This document shows, piece after piece, positions 19,044-26,979 of a stretch of 64,000 bases of DNA. The notes under the pieces were generated by a model, which was given only the letters and a program-made list of their open reading frames with translations, was not told where the DNA came from and made no database searches. How positions within the stretch are numbered: the stretch's first letter is position 1; every line of letters starts with the position of its first letter. Source of the DNA: Bacteroidia bacterium. GTDB lineage: Bacteria; Bacteroidota; Bacteroidia; Bacteroidales; Paludibacteraceae. The stretch is from positions 19,462-83,461 of the forward strand of contig RZYM01000009.1 of the NCBI GenBank assembly GCA_009930305.1, given 5' to 3'. A program made the translations under genes and the position numbers.

Positions 19044-19498
19044 ATACTCAATATACAATATCTACGGCCGAAAGTTGCACTGGAGGAAATATTGCTCATC
19101 TGATAACTATGGTTGCAGGAAGTTCTTCTTATTTCAAAGGCTCTGTTGTCTCTTACTCAAATGAGGTAAAAATTAATGTTTTAGGAGTTCCTGCATCATA
19201 CATTAACGAATTTGGTGCTGTAAGTAAAATTGTTGTTGAAGCAATGGCAATAGGTGTACGTAAATTGATGGACACGGATTACGCAGTATCTACTTCAGGA
19301 ATTGCCGGACCTGATGGCGGTTCTGAAGATAAACCTATTGGGACTATATGGATTGCAATCTGTAATAGGCAAGAGGTTAAAAGTCGCTGCTTGCATTTAT
19401 CAGGAAGTAGAATAGAAAATATTAAGTATACTTCTAAAATAGTATTACAATGGCTTCGTGATGAATATAATTTATCACTGCTTGAGGGTGAACAATAA
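19040..19498 (+). CDS. pncC: CinA C-terminal domain protein, nicotinamide-nucleotide amidase
   Basis: This 152-residue protein consists only of the CinA C-terminal (PncC) domain, which deamidates nicotinamide mononucleotide in NAD recycling. Motifs are AESCTGGNIAHLIT near the N-terminus, GSSSYFKGSVVSYSNEVK and TSGIAGPDGGSEDKPIGT. The N-terminal MoCF domain of full CinA is absent, as in many Bacteroidetes. Its 3' end overlaps the convergent ABC ATPase gene by 24 nt. In related genomes cinA commonly lies just before rpmB; here an ABC importer and a glycosyltransferase stand between. Confidence 0.93.
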   Translation: MNTQYTISTAESCTGGNIAHLITMVAGSSSYFKGSVVSYSNEVKINVLGVPASYINEFGAVSKIVVEAMAIGVRKLMDTDYAVSTSGIAGPDGGSEDKPIGTIWIAICNRQEVKSRCLHLSGSRIENIKYTSKIVLQWLRDEYNLSLLEGEQ

Positions 19499-20458
19499 GT
19501 TTTCTATATTGTATCTTTTTTCTGTTTTGTTGCCTCTATAAATAATCCATTCCGGTTTTTCTGTAACAGTTATCCTAGTGTATGCATCTTCCGTAAGTAT
19601 GTATCCGGATCTTAATAATGCGCGTTTTGTCCAGAATAGCAAAACAGGATCATCTCCATTCAAACAAATAGTTCTATTTCCCGTATATTTTATTTCAAAT
19701 CCGCCTGTTTTAGTATTAAAAGAGAATTGTTTTGAATAAAAATTCGATTGAATTTTGTTTTCCAATATCATGTCCTCCGGAGCTCCTTTTTGTATACCTG
19801 AAGATTGCATCAACCATATTTTATCTGCTGTTTGAATTGCCAAATCCAATTCGTGAGTAGATAAAAGAATTGTTTTTTTTATGTCATGTGATAAATGTTG
19901 CAATAACAACATTATGTCTATTTTGTTAGGCAAATCAAGGTGTGCAGTCGGCTCGTCTAAGAAAATAATAGGAGTATCCTGTGCCAATGCTTTAGCAATA
20001 AGAGTCCTTTGTTTTTCTCCATCAGATAATTCAGAAAAATAATTATCACTTTTATTTGTAAGATGCACTTTTTCAATTGATTGAGATATAATATTTTTAT
20101 CTTTCTCATTCAATTTTCCAAACCAGTTGGTGTGTGGGAATCGTCCCATACTTACCATGTCTCGCACTGTTAATGATCTTATTTCAGTAGAGTCAGTTAA
20201 TACAAGCCCGATTAGTTTCGCTTTTTCTGCATTATTCAGCTTAGATATTTTCTTCTCCTTAATAGTTATATCGCCGGATATTACGGATTGTAGACCTGAA
20301 AGAGTTCTTATTAGAGTAGATTTTCCACATCCGTTTTGTCCAATCAAACATACCATTTCACCTCCATACAAACTTAAATTTTGAGGAGGTAGCAACTCTA
20401 ATTTCTTATAACCGATAACGAGTTTGCGAGTGGTTAATATTTCATATTTTTCTTCCAA
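19475..20458 (-). CDS. Iron/cobalamin-type ABC transporter ATP-binding protein with extra C-terminal domain
   Basis: Residues 1-235 form a FecE/BtuD/HmuV-type ATPase: Walker A GQNGCGKST (40-48), signature LSDGEKQ (144-150), Walker B IIFLDEP (D168-E169) and H-loop H202. It energises the permease encoded just upstream (2-nt gap) for uptake of a siderophore, haem or corrinoid. The protein is 327 residues instead of about 255. The last 80 or so residues (from about 245, FSFNTKTGGFEIKYTGNRTI) form an additional small domain of unknown role, which I believe occurs in other Bacteroidetes homologues. The 3' end overlaps cinA on the opposite strand. Confidence 0.9.
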   Translation of the reverse strand: MEEKYEILTTRKLVIGYKKLELLPPQNLSLYGGEMVCLIGQNGCGKSTLIRTLSGLQSVISGDITIKEKKISKLNNAEKAKLIGLVLTDSTEIRSLTVRDMVSMGRFPHTNWFGKLNEKDKNIISQSIEKVHLTNKSDNYFSELSDGEKQRTLIAKALAQDTPIIFLDEPTAHLDLPNKIDIMLLLQHLSHDIKKTILLSTHELDLAIQTADKIWLMQSSGIQKGAPEDMILENKIQSNFYSKQFSFNTKTGGFEIKYTGNRTICLNGDDPVLLFWTKRALLRSGYILTEDAYTRITVTEKPEWIIYRGNKTEKRYNIENLLFTLKQ

Positions 20459-20460
20459 TG

Positions 20461-21492
20461 TCAGATATGTAGATGTCTATTTTTAATTATAACCCATAAA
20501 ATTATAGGTGCACCAACTATTGCGCTGATTGAATTTATAGGTAAACTATATCCTGTACCAGGCAATTGTGATGCGATATCGCATATAAGTAGTAAGGCAG
20601 CACCACCTATTATGCATCCTGGTAATATAATTCTGTGGTCTGATGTTTTAAAAATACCTCTAATTATATGTGGAACTGCAATACCGACAAAAGCAATTGG
20701 TCCTGTAAATGCGGTTGATGCACCGGCCAGTAAACATGTTGCAAATATTATTGCCAAGCGTGTCCAAAATACTGAAATACCTAATCCACGTGCATAATTT
20801 TCTCCTAGAAGCATCGCATTAAGTTTTTTCTGTAAGGCAAATGAAATAAGCATACCGAATATTAAAATTGGAGCCATTACATACATGTAATTCCATGTTA
20901 CAGAACTGAGACTGCCCATTGTCCAAACTATGTATATTTTTAGAGCATCAGGATTACTTATGCTTTGTAGTATGTTTACAACTGCGCCTGATAAACTTCC
21001 AAACATCATACCTACTATAAGTAGTGATACTGTGTCATTTATTTTTACAGAGGTTCCTAAAACCAACATTAATATGATTGATGCACCTATTATGGCAGCG
21101 ATTACTTGACCCCATCCACTAAAGGCAAAGAATGCCGAAATTGCTGAACTGCCTGCAGCTAAAACTAATATTGCTACACCTAAACTTGCACCAGAACTAA
21201 TACCTAAAATATACGGACCCGCCAGTGGGTTTCTAAACAAAGTTTGCATTAGTAATCCTGCAGTAGCTAAACTGGCACCGCAGAGTATAGCTGTAATAGC
21301 TTTAGGAAGTCTGAAATTAAGAATGATATCATTTGTGATAGGGTCTGATTCAATTGTCCTATTTAGTAAGTTTTCAATAATGCTTTTGGGATCAATGTAG
21401 ACACTACCAAACAATATGTCAGCAATAAATGCGGTAAATAAAATTATTATAAGGAGTAAAAAGTAAATACTTATTTTAGCTGGCTTTGTCAT
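20461..21492 (-). CDS. FecCD-family ABC transporter permease
   Basis: The 343-residue protein is almost entirely hydrophobic (about ten helices) and carries FecCD signatures: FRLPKAITAILCGASLATAG, RNPLAGPYILGISSGASLG, GPIAFVGIAVPHIIR and a C-terminal GAPIILWVI. It forms the homodimeric channel of a BtuCD-like importer for siderophore, haem or cobalamin. It lies 19 nt downstream of the binding-protein gene and 2 nt upstream of the ATPase gene. A TATCTTTG element inside that 19-nt gap suggests an additional promoter with a leader only a few nucleotides long. Confidence 0.95.
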   Translation of the reverse strand: MTKPAKISIYFLLLIIILFTAFIADILFGSVYIDPKSIIENLLNRTIESDPITNDIILNFRLPKAITAILCGASLATAGLLMQTLFRNPLAGPYILGISSGASLGVAILVLAAGSSAISAFFAFSGWGQVIAAIIGASIILMLVLGTSVKINDTVSLLIVGMMFGSLSGAVVNILQSISNPDALKIYIVWTMGSLSSVTWNYMYVMAPILIFGMLISFALQKKLNAMLLGENYARGLGISVFWTRLAIIFATCLLAGASTAFTGPIAFVGIAVPHIIRGIFKTSDHRIILPGCIIGGAALLLICDIASQLPGTGYSLPINSISAIVGAPIILWVIIKNRHLHI

Positions 21493-21497
21493 ACTTG

Positions 21498-21505
21498 CAA
21501 AGATA
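21498..21505 (-). promoter_or_regulatory. -7 element 5 nt before the FecCD permease start
   Basis: On the minus strand this reads TATCTTTG, a perfect TAnnTTTG match in the short gap between the binding-protein stop and the permease ATG. Only 5 nt separate it from the ATG, so any transcript made here would be leaderless or nearly so. Confidence 0.45.
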
Positions 21506-21511
21506 CAATAA

Positions 21512-22645
21512 TTACTCTAATTTTTTAATATAGAAACAAGATTGACCGGGTAACAGTTCCGGATGCATAGCAATTATTAAGTCTTGTAATAGAATGTCAG
21601 GTCTAGCTAATGCACTTTCCCAAAAATCATTACCACCGGTTGGGGTAGTGCGTTTATTATTATTATATACATTTTTAGTGCGATATGGTTTGAACATACA
21701 TAGTCTGTTGTCTGCAGCTTTTAACTCTTCAAAACTATTAGCATCAACTCCCAACCATATATCACAATTTTTGAAGTATTTCAATGCCACCTCAAAACTT
21801 ATAGGTAAACTTGTAGATGTTGTATCGTCCGAAAATTTATAATTACCTCCTGCATCAAAAAACAATCTACCCATAAAACTATTTCCTCCGGGCATATACC
21901 AAGTTCCTTTAAAAGACAGACCAGGTAATATATTAGGCCGATTTTTTACAACTTTTGCTATTGATTTCAGATTTTCATAATTTAGACAAACTTCATTAAA
22001 AACACTATCAGCAAACTGTTCTTTGTTGTAAAATGCTGCAATAAATTTAATCCATTCAGCCCGTCCTAATATATAAGACTCCATCCACTCTACATTGTCA
22101 ATAACAGGTATTTTTGCATCACGAATACGCTCTACATGATTGTCTGTTTGATTGAAAGTGCTAACCATTACAGCTTCTGGTTGTAATAATAGCGTTTTTT
22201 CGTAATTAATAGCAAATGCATCTCCTATATCAGTACACTTGTTTTCAGAACAACGCTTTAAAATTACGGGGTCATATATACGTTCTTTTGAGCATATGCC
22301 AATTACACTTTCGGATTCTTTTAATATGCTTATGAATCCTAAATGGCTACAAGAATTTACTGCTAGTTTTCGTATCGGAATTTTAATCTTATATCCATCA
22401 CTAGGGGTTGAAATGGATGAGTCGTTAACTAAATAATACTTGTTTATGATTTTATTTTCGGTCCAAGGACTTATTACACTAACACATTTGTAATCAGGAT
22501 AATAGTCAATTGAAAACCATTTTGCGTATTTTAGAGTAGCAGAAGAGTCTGCGCTTACATTCTCTAATATTTTAGTTTGTTTGTTTGATGAACACGCAGA
22601 CAAACTAAATACAACTGTGATGATAAAAATAATACGAAATTTCAT
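21512..22645 (-). CDS. Iron/corrinoid ABC transporter substrate-binding lipoprotein (FecB/BtuF-like)
   Basis: The 377-residue protein begins with a lipoprotein signal and lipobox (FSLSACSSNK). The body resembles class III periplasmic binding proteins (PF01497): KRCSENKCTDIGDA, VMVSTFNQTD, IPVIDNVEWMESYILGRAEW, FKGTWYMPGGNSFMG and a late YNNNKRTTPTGGNDFWESA. It captures the ligand for the permease and ATPase encoded downstream. Ligand identity (siderophore, haem or cobamide) is not readable from sequence. It is the first gene of the three-gene operon and diverges from a glycosyltransferase gene with only 48 bp between starts. Confidence 0.9.
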   Translation of the reverse strand: MKFRIIFIITVVFSLSACSSNKQTKILENVSADSSATLKYAKWFSIDYYPDYKCVSVISPWTENKIINKYYLVNDSSISTPSDGYKIKIPIRKLAVNSCSHLGFISILKESESVIGICSKERIYDPVILKRCSENKCTDIGDAFAINYEKTLLLQPEAVMVSTFNQTDNHVERIRDAKIPVIDNVEWMESYILGRAEWIKFIAAFYNKEQFADSVFNEVCLNYENLKSIAKVVKNRPNILPGLSFKGTWYMPGGNSFMGRLFFDAGGNYKFSDDTTSTSLPISFEVALKYFKNCDIWLGVDANSFEELKAADNRLCMFKPYRTKNVYNNNKRTTPTGGNDFWESALARPDILLQDLIIAMHPELLPGQSCFYIKKLE

Positions 22646-22649
22646 TTTG

Positions 22650-22657
22650 CAAAGGTA
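22650..22657 (-). promoter_or_regulatory. -7 element 4 nt before the binding-protein gene
   Basis: TACCTTTG on the minus strand is a perfect consensus -7 element. Four nucleotides separate it from the ATG at 22645, so the mRNA is predicted to be leaderless. Confidence 0.55.
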
Positions 22658-22680
22658 ATCAAATCTTCATGAAAAATGTG

Positions 22681-22688
22681 TATTTTTG
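22681..22688 (+). promoter_or_regulatory. -7 element 5 nt before the glycosyltransferase gene
   Basis: TATTTTTG matches TAnnTTTG and ends 5 nt before the ATG at 22694. An upstream in-frame ATG (22676) lies before this element and so would not be on a transcript that starts here. Confidence 0.5.
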
Positions 22689-22693
22689 CCACT

Positions 22694-23821
22694 ATGAAAA
22701 TAATTATACTAGGTACAGCTCATCCGTATAGAGGAGGTCTGGCAGCATTTAATAATTGTCTTGCAGAGCAATTTATAAAAGAAGGTCACGATGTGACATT
22801 ATATACATTTACTTTGCAGTATCCTTCATTGTTATTTCCTGGTAAAACTCAGTATACAGACGATGAGGCTCCCAAAAATATTTCTATAGTAAGACGCATT
22901 AACTCAATTAATCCATTCAATTGGATATGTGTTGGCAGAGAAATTAGAAAGCAAAAGCCGAATATTGTGATATTCGCATATTGGATGTCATTTATGGCTC
23001 CTTGTTATGGAACTATAGCCCAAGTTATTAAAAAAGATTCCATAATTAAGTGTATATCATTGGTGCATAATTTCATACCACACGAACCATCTTTGTTAGA
23101 TAAACTACTACCAAAATATTTCGTAAAAAAAATGGATGGTTTTGTAGCAATGTCTGAGTCTGTTGCAACAGATCTGACTAAGGCTGTATCATTTAATGTT
23201 CCTGTAAAAGTTACTCCGCATCCCATATACAACCAGTATGGCAATTTAAAAGATAGAAATGAAGCATTATCACATTTGCGATTGGATAATGATTTTAGAT
23301 ATGTGTTATTTTTCGGTTTTATTCGTCCCTATAAAGGATTAGACTTATTGTTAGAAGCTATGTCTGATTCAAGATTAAACAAATATCCGGTTAAATTAAT
23401 CGTAGCAGGCGAATTTTATGGAAATCCTCAACAATATTATGATAGCGTAAAAAAATTGAATATTGTAGAAAAGGTCGAGTGGTTTAATAGATTTATACCT
23501 GATGCTGAAGTAGCAAATTTCTTTAGTGCCAGTGATTTGCTTGTTTTACCCTATAAATCGGCAACTCAAAGTGGAGTAACTCAAATAGCATATCATTTTG
23601 AAAAGCCTATGTTAGTAACTAAAGTAGGAGGTTTGTCAGATATGGTGCCGGAAGGAAAAGTTGGATATGTGGTTGAGCCGAATCCTAGTTCTATTGCCGA
23701 CGCATTGGTCGATTTCTTTGAATTTGGGGATGAAAATAGGTTTAAAGACGGACTGATTTCGGAGAAAGATAAATACTCTTGGAGCAAAATGACAAGAACA
23801 ATAACATCAATTGAAATATAA
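22694..23821 (+). CDS. Glycosyltransferase family 4-like protein
   Basis: The 375-residue protein has a GT-B fold pattern: an N-terminal half beginning IIILGTAHPYRGGLAAFNN (glycine-rich acceptor loop), a hinge, and a C-terminal half with FFGFIRPYKGLDLLLEAM, the LVLPYKSATQSGVTQIAYHF donor-binding stretch and KVGGLSDMVPEG. These are GT4 features, typical of retaining transferases that extend LPS, capsule or other glycans from nucleotide sugars. The start at 22694 is preferred over 22676 because of the promoter position. It stands alone, divergent from the Fec-type importer, with no polysaccharide cluster nearby. Confidence 0.85.
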   Translation: MKIIILGTAHPYRGGLAAFNNCLAEQFIKEGHDVTLYTFTLQYPSLLFPGKTQYTDDEAPKNISIVRRINSINPFNWICVGREIRKQKPNIVIFAYWMSFMAPCYGTIAQVIKKDSIIKCISLVHNFIPHEPSLLDKLLPKYFVKKMDGFVAMSESVATDLTKAVSFNVPVKVTPHPIYNQYGNLKDRNEALSHLRLDNDFRYVLFFGFIRPYKGLDLLLEAMSDSRLNKYPVKLIVAGEFYGNPQQYYDSVKKLNIVEKVEWFNRFIPDAEVANFFSASDLLVLPYKSATQSGVTQIAYHFEKPMLVTKVGGLSDMVPEGKVGYVVEPNPSSIADALVDFFEFGDENRFKDGLISEKDKYSWSKMTRTITSIEI

Positions 23822-23866
23822 TTGTTTTTTTCTTATCAAACATTTGTGTAATTAAAAAAAAAGTGT

Positions 23867-23874
23867 TTCCTTTG
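23867..23874 (+). promoter_or_regulatory. Promoter of the rpmB operon
   Basis: TTCCTTTG (one base off TAnnTTTG) stands 20 bp after a TTG at 23844-23846. This is the -33/-7 spacing expected for the Bacteroidota primary sigma factor. The rpmB ATG follows about 38 nt later. Confidence 0.55.
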
Positions 23875-23912
23875 CACTCTCTTTTGAAGATATACAAAAA
23901 AAAGATACAGCG

Positions 23913-24146
23913 ATGTCAAAAATTTGTCAAATTACCGGTAAAAAAGCCGCTATCGGCAACAATGTTTCCCACTCGAAGAGACGTACAAAACGTAAATTCG
24001 ATATAAATCTTTTTACCAAGAAATTTTATTGGGTAGAACAGGATCAATGGATCAGCTTGAATATTTCGGCCAATGGTCTGCGTGTTATTAACAAGATGGG
24101 CTTGGATGCAGCTATTAAGCGTGCTGCCGAAAAAGGTTATCTATAA
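23913..24146 (+). CDS. rpmB: 50S ribosomal protein L28
   Basis: The 77-residue protein has the L28 pattern [29 protein letters not shown] and [14 protein letters not shown]. It is part of the large ribosomal subunit. It heads the rpmB-rpmG-DUF4295 operon, with rpmG 24 nt downstream. Confidence 0.98.
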   Translation: MSKICQITGKKAAIGNNVSHSKRRTKRKFDINLFTKKFYWVEQDQWISLNISANGLRVINKMGLDAAIKRAAEKGYL

Positions 24147-24170
24147 TTGTAAAGTAGAGGAGATTAAGTC

Positions 24171-24359
24171 ATGGCAAAAAAGTCAAAAGGAAATAGAGTA
24201 CAAGTGATCTTAGAGTGTACAGAACACAAAGCAAGCGGAATGGCTGGTACATCACGTTATATTACGACTAAGAATCGTAAAAACACTACCGAACGCTTAG
24301 AGTTGATGAAATACAATCCCATCTTGAAAAAGATGACTCTGCACAAAGAAATTAAATAA
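24171..24359 (+). CDS. rpmG: 50S ribosomal protein L33
   Basis: The 62-residue protein shows the L33 core [34 protein letters not shown] and the basic C-terminus. It has a single cysteine, so it is the zinc-free (C-minus) form. It is placed between rpmB and the DUF4295 gene. Confidence 0.97.
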   Translation: MAKKSKGNRVQVILECTEHKASGMAGTSRYITTKNRKNTTERLELMKYNPILKKMTLHKEIK

Positions 24360-24369
24360 GATATAAGAT

Positions 24370-24522
24370 ATGGCAAAGAAAACAGTTGCAACATTGCAAA
24401 AAGGCGAAGGACGTGCATATGCAAAAGTCATTAAAATGGTAAAATCGGCTAAAACAGGTGCTTATGTCTTCGAAGAAGAGATGGTACTTAATGAGAAAGT
24501 AAAAGACTATTTGGCAAAATAA
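24370..24522 (+). CDS. DUF4295-type small basic ribosome-associated protein
   Basis: I found this short gene by direct translation: 50 residues, starting MAKKTVATLQKGEGRAYAKV and ending KVKDYLAK. It lies 10 nt after rpmG and is followed at once by a strong terminator, so it is the last gene of a ribosomal operon. It matches the DUF4295 family, confined to Bacteroidota and always next to rpmG in genomes I recall. I believe this is the protein described as ribosomal protein bL38 in Flavobacterium, but I could not check the identity. Confidence 0.88.
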   Translation: MAKKTVATLQKGEGRAYAKVIKMVKSAKTGAYVFEEEMVLNEKVKDYLAK

Positions 24523-24548
24523 ATAGTATCTTTACACGATATTTTAAA

Positions 24549-24577
24549 AAACCTTTCGGAATACCGAAAGGTTTTTT
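24549..24577 (+). terminator. Intrinsic terminator of the rpmB-rpmG-DUF4295 operon
   Basis: A perfect 11-bp stem (AAACCTTTCGG and CCGAAAGGTTT) with an AATA loop is followed by a run of six Ts. Confidence 0.92.
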
Positions 24578-24594
24578 GTTTGCATTAAATGTAG

Positions 24595-24602
24595 TATCTT
24601 TG
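24595..24602 (+). promoter_or_regulatory. -7 element before ftsY
   Basis: TATCTTTG is a perfect match to TAnnTTTG. It lies 60 nt before the ftsY ATG and directly after the preceding terminator. The nearest TTG candidates are closer than the usual 19-21 bp spacing. Confidence 0.55.
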
Positions 24603-24662
24603 CAAGGATGAGGCGTTTGTAATAATAAACTTTATCACGCATATTTATTAATAATCAGGATT

Positions 24663-25631
24663 ATGGGTTTCTTTAGCTTTTTTAAAAAAAACAACCCCGA
24701 AGAAAAACGGGAAGTTCTTGATAATGGTCTTTCCAAAACTAAAGATAGCGTTTTTGACAAGTTGTCAAGAGCAATCGTAGGAAAGTCAAAAGTAGATGAT
24801 GAAGTTTTAGATAATTTGGAAGAGGCTCTTGTAACTTCAGATGTTGGAGTTGATACAACTTTACGTATTATAGAGAGAATTGAATCACGTGTTGCAAAAG
24901 ATAAATATGTAAATACGTCGGAACTTGATAGTATACTAAGAGAAGAAATTATCGATTTATTAGCAGAAAATGATAATACTGATTTCTCAGATATCGAATT
25001 TGACAGTTCTGAAAATCCTTATGTGATAATGGTTGTAGGAGTAAATGGAGTAGGTAAAACTACTACTATAGGAAAATTGGCATATCAATTTAAACAGGCT
25101 GGTAAAAAAGTATATTTAGGAGCTGCAGATACTTTTAGAGCTGCTGCTGTTGAGCAATTGGATATATGGGGCGAAAGAGTTGGAGTTACTGTTATTAAAC
25201 AAAAAATGGGTGCGGATCCTGCATCTGTTGCATTTGATACATTGTCATCAGCAAAAGCAAATCATGCAGATATTGTTATTATTGATACAGCCGGACGTCT
25301 GCATAATAAGATTAATTTGATGAACGAGTTGACCAAAATACGCAATGTGATGCAAAAGGTTGTTCCGGATTCTCCTCACGAGGTTCTACTCGTATTAGAT
25401 GGATCAACAGGACAGAATGCTTATGAACAAGCAAAACAATTTACAAAAGCTACTCAAATAAATGCTTTAGCCATAACCAAACTTGATGGAACAGCTAAAG
25501 GTGGTGTTGTAATAGGAATTTCTGATCAGTTTAAAATTCCTGTTAAATACATAGGTTTAGGCGAGAAAATGGAAGATTTACAATTGTTTGATAAGAAGGC
25601 TTTTGTCGAATCACTTCTACGTAAAAAATAG
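24663..25631 (+). CDS. ftsY: Signal recognition particle receptor FtsY
   Basis: FtsY is the SRP receptor GTPase that delivers ribosomes making membrane proteins to SecYEG. The 322-residue protein has the NG domain only: helical N domain (about 25-115), G1 GVNGVGKTT (126-134), DTFRAAAVEQL, DTAGRLHNK and the G4 TKLDGTAKGG. The acidic A domain of E. coli FtsY is replaced by a short N-terminal sequence (MGFFSFFKKN), probably a membrane-binding amphipathic helix. rimO starts 4 nt after the stop. Confidence 0.97.
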   Translation: MGFFSFFKKNNPEEKREVLDNGLSKTKDSVFDKLSRAIVGKSKVDDEVLDNLEEALVTSDVGVDTTLRIIERIESRVAKDKYVNTSELDSILREEIIDLLAENDNTDFSDIEFDSSENPYVIMVVGVNGVGKTTTIGKLAYQFKQAGKKVYLGAADTFRAAAVEQLDIWGERVGVTVIKQKMGADPASVAFDTLSSAKANHADIVIIDTAGRLHNKINLMNELTKIRNVMQKVVPDSPHEVLLVLDGSTGQNAYEQAKQFTKATQINALAITKLDGTAKGGVVIGISDQFKIPVKYIGLGEKMEDLQLFDKKAFVESLLRKK

Positions 25632-25635
25632 TTTT

Positions 25636-26937
25636 ATGCGTAAAAATCACATTGATATAATTAGTTTAGGTTGTTCAAAAAATCTGGTTGATAGTGAGGT
25701 GCTTATGCGTCAATTTGAAGCTGTAGGATATACAGTTTCGCATGATCCGGAACATCCGAATGGCAATATCGCAATTATAAATACCTGCGGATTTATTGGA
25801 GACGCTAAAGAAGAAAGTATAAATATGATTCTTCGTTTTTGCCAACGCAAACAATTAGGTCAATTGGAACGTTTATATGTTATGGGTTGTTTGTCGCAAC
25901 GTTATTTGGAAGAATTAAAGATAGAAATCCCTGAAGTAGATAAATTCTATGGAAAATTTGATTATAACGGAATAATAGCTGATATAGGCAAGGAATATCG
26001 TCAGGATTTGAGGTTAGAGAGGCATCTTACTACGCCAAAGCATTATGCTTACCTTAAAATTTCAGAAGGCTGTAATAGGACATGTTCATATTGTGCGATA
26101 CCTATAATTACAGGTAAATATAAAAGCCGTAAAATTGAAGATATAGAACAAGAAGTTTGTTGGTTAGTTTCTATAGGAGTTAAGGAGTTTCAGGTTATAG
26201 CTCAGGATTTGACATATTATGGCTACGATATTTATAAGGATTATAAGATAGCCGAACTAATATCTCGTTTGTCTGATATTAAAGGTGTAGAGTGGTTACG
26301 CTTGCATTATGCTTATCCTACAAATTTCCCATATTCATTATTAAAGGTTATGCGAGAGAGAGATAATGTTTGTAATTATCTAGATATTGCATTACAACAT
26401 ATTTCAGATCCAATGCTTAAGAAGATGCGTCGAAGCATTACTTCTGAAGAAACATACGACTTGCTTGCCCGTATAAGGGAAGAAGTTCCGGGTATTTGTT
26501 TGCGCACAACATTAATGGTCGGACATCCTGGCGAAACGGAAGCAGATTTTAATCAACTGAAAGAGTTTGTACAAAAGATTAAATTCGATAGAATGGGTGC
26601 ATTTAAATATTCTGACGAAGAAAAGACCTATGCAAATTTACACTACAAAGACGATGTACCACTTGATGTAAAGCAAGCTCGTTTAGACGAATTGATGAAT
26701 ATTCAACAATCTATCTCCTACAATTTGAATCAATCTAAAATAGGACAAGTTTGGAAGGTAATAATAGATCGCGAAGAAGGCGATTATTATGTTGCCAGAT
26801 CGGAATTTGATTCACCTGAAGTTGATATGGAAATATTGATTCAGAAGGACAAAAATAGCCTTTCCATCGGAAATTTTTACAGAGTAAAAATAATTAAAGC
26901 TGAAGAATTTGATTTTTATGCTCAAATTCAGAAATAA
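25636..26937 (+). CDS. rimO: Ribosomal protein S12 methylthiotransferase RimO
   Basis: RimO is a radical-SAM enzyme that methylthiolates the conserved Asp of ribosomal protein S12. From the ATG at 25636 (a 16-codon upstream extension overlaps ftsY and is not needed) it gives 433 residues. It has an MTTase N-domain with ISLGCSKNLVDSE and cluster cysteines C13, C51 and C85, a radical-SAM motif CNRTCSYC (C146, C150, C153), and a C-terminal TRAM domain. It is coupled with ftsY in the expected Bacteroidales order. Confidence 0.96.
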   Translation: MRKNHIDIISLGCSKNLVDSEVLMRQFEAVGYTVSHDPEHPNGNIAIINTCGFIGDAKEESINMILRFCQRKQLGQLERLYVMGCLSQRYLEELKIEIPEVDKFYGKFDYNGIIADIGKEYRQDLRLERHLTTPKHYAYLKISEGCNRTCSYCAIPIITGKYKSRKIEDIEQEVCWLVSIGVKEFQVIAQDLTYYGYDIYKDYKIAELISRLSDIKGVEWLRLHYAYPTNFPYSLLKVMRERDNVCNYLDIALQHISDPMLKKMRRSITSEETYDLLARIREEVPGICLRTTLMVGHPGETEADFNQLKEFVQKIKFDRMGAFKYSDEEKTYANLHYKDDVPLDVKQARLDELMNIQQSISYNLNQSKIGQVWKVIIDREEGDYYVARSEFDSPEVDMEILIQKDKNSLSIGNFYRVKIIKAEEFDFYAQIQK

Positions 26938-26941
26938 TTCT

Positions 26942-26949
26942 TATATTTG
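26942..26949 (+). promoter_or_regulatory. -7 element before the HU gene
   Basis: TATATTTG fits the TAnnTTTG consensus. It sits just after the rimO stop and 30 nt before the HU GTG start. Confidence 0.5.
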
Positions 26950-26979
26950 CGATTATTGACACTTTTTAAATATAAGTAT

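Noticed and set aside
19475..23821. Importer and glycosyltransferase region as a mobile element
   Set aside because: No transposase, integrase, terminal repeats or tRNA target was seen at its borders.
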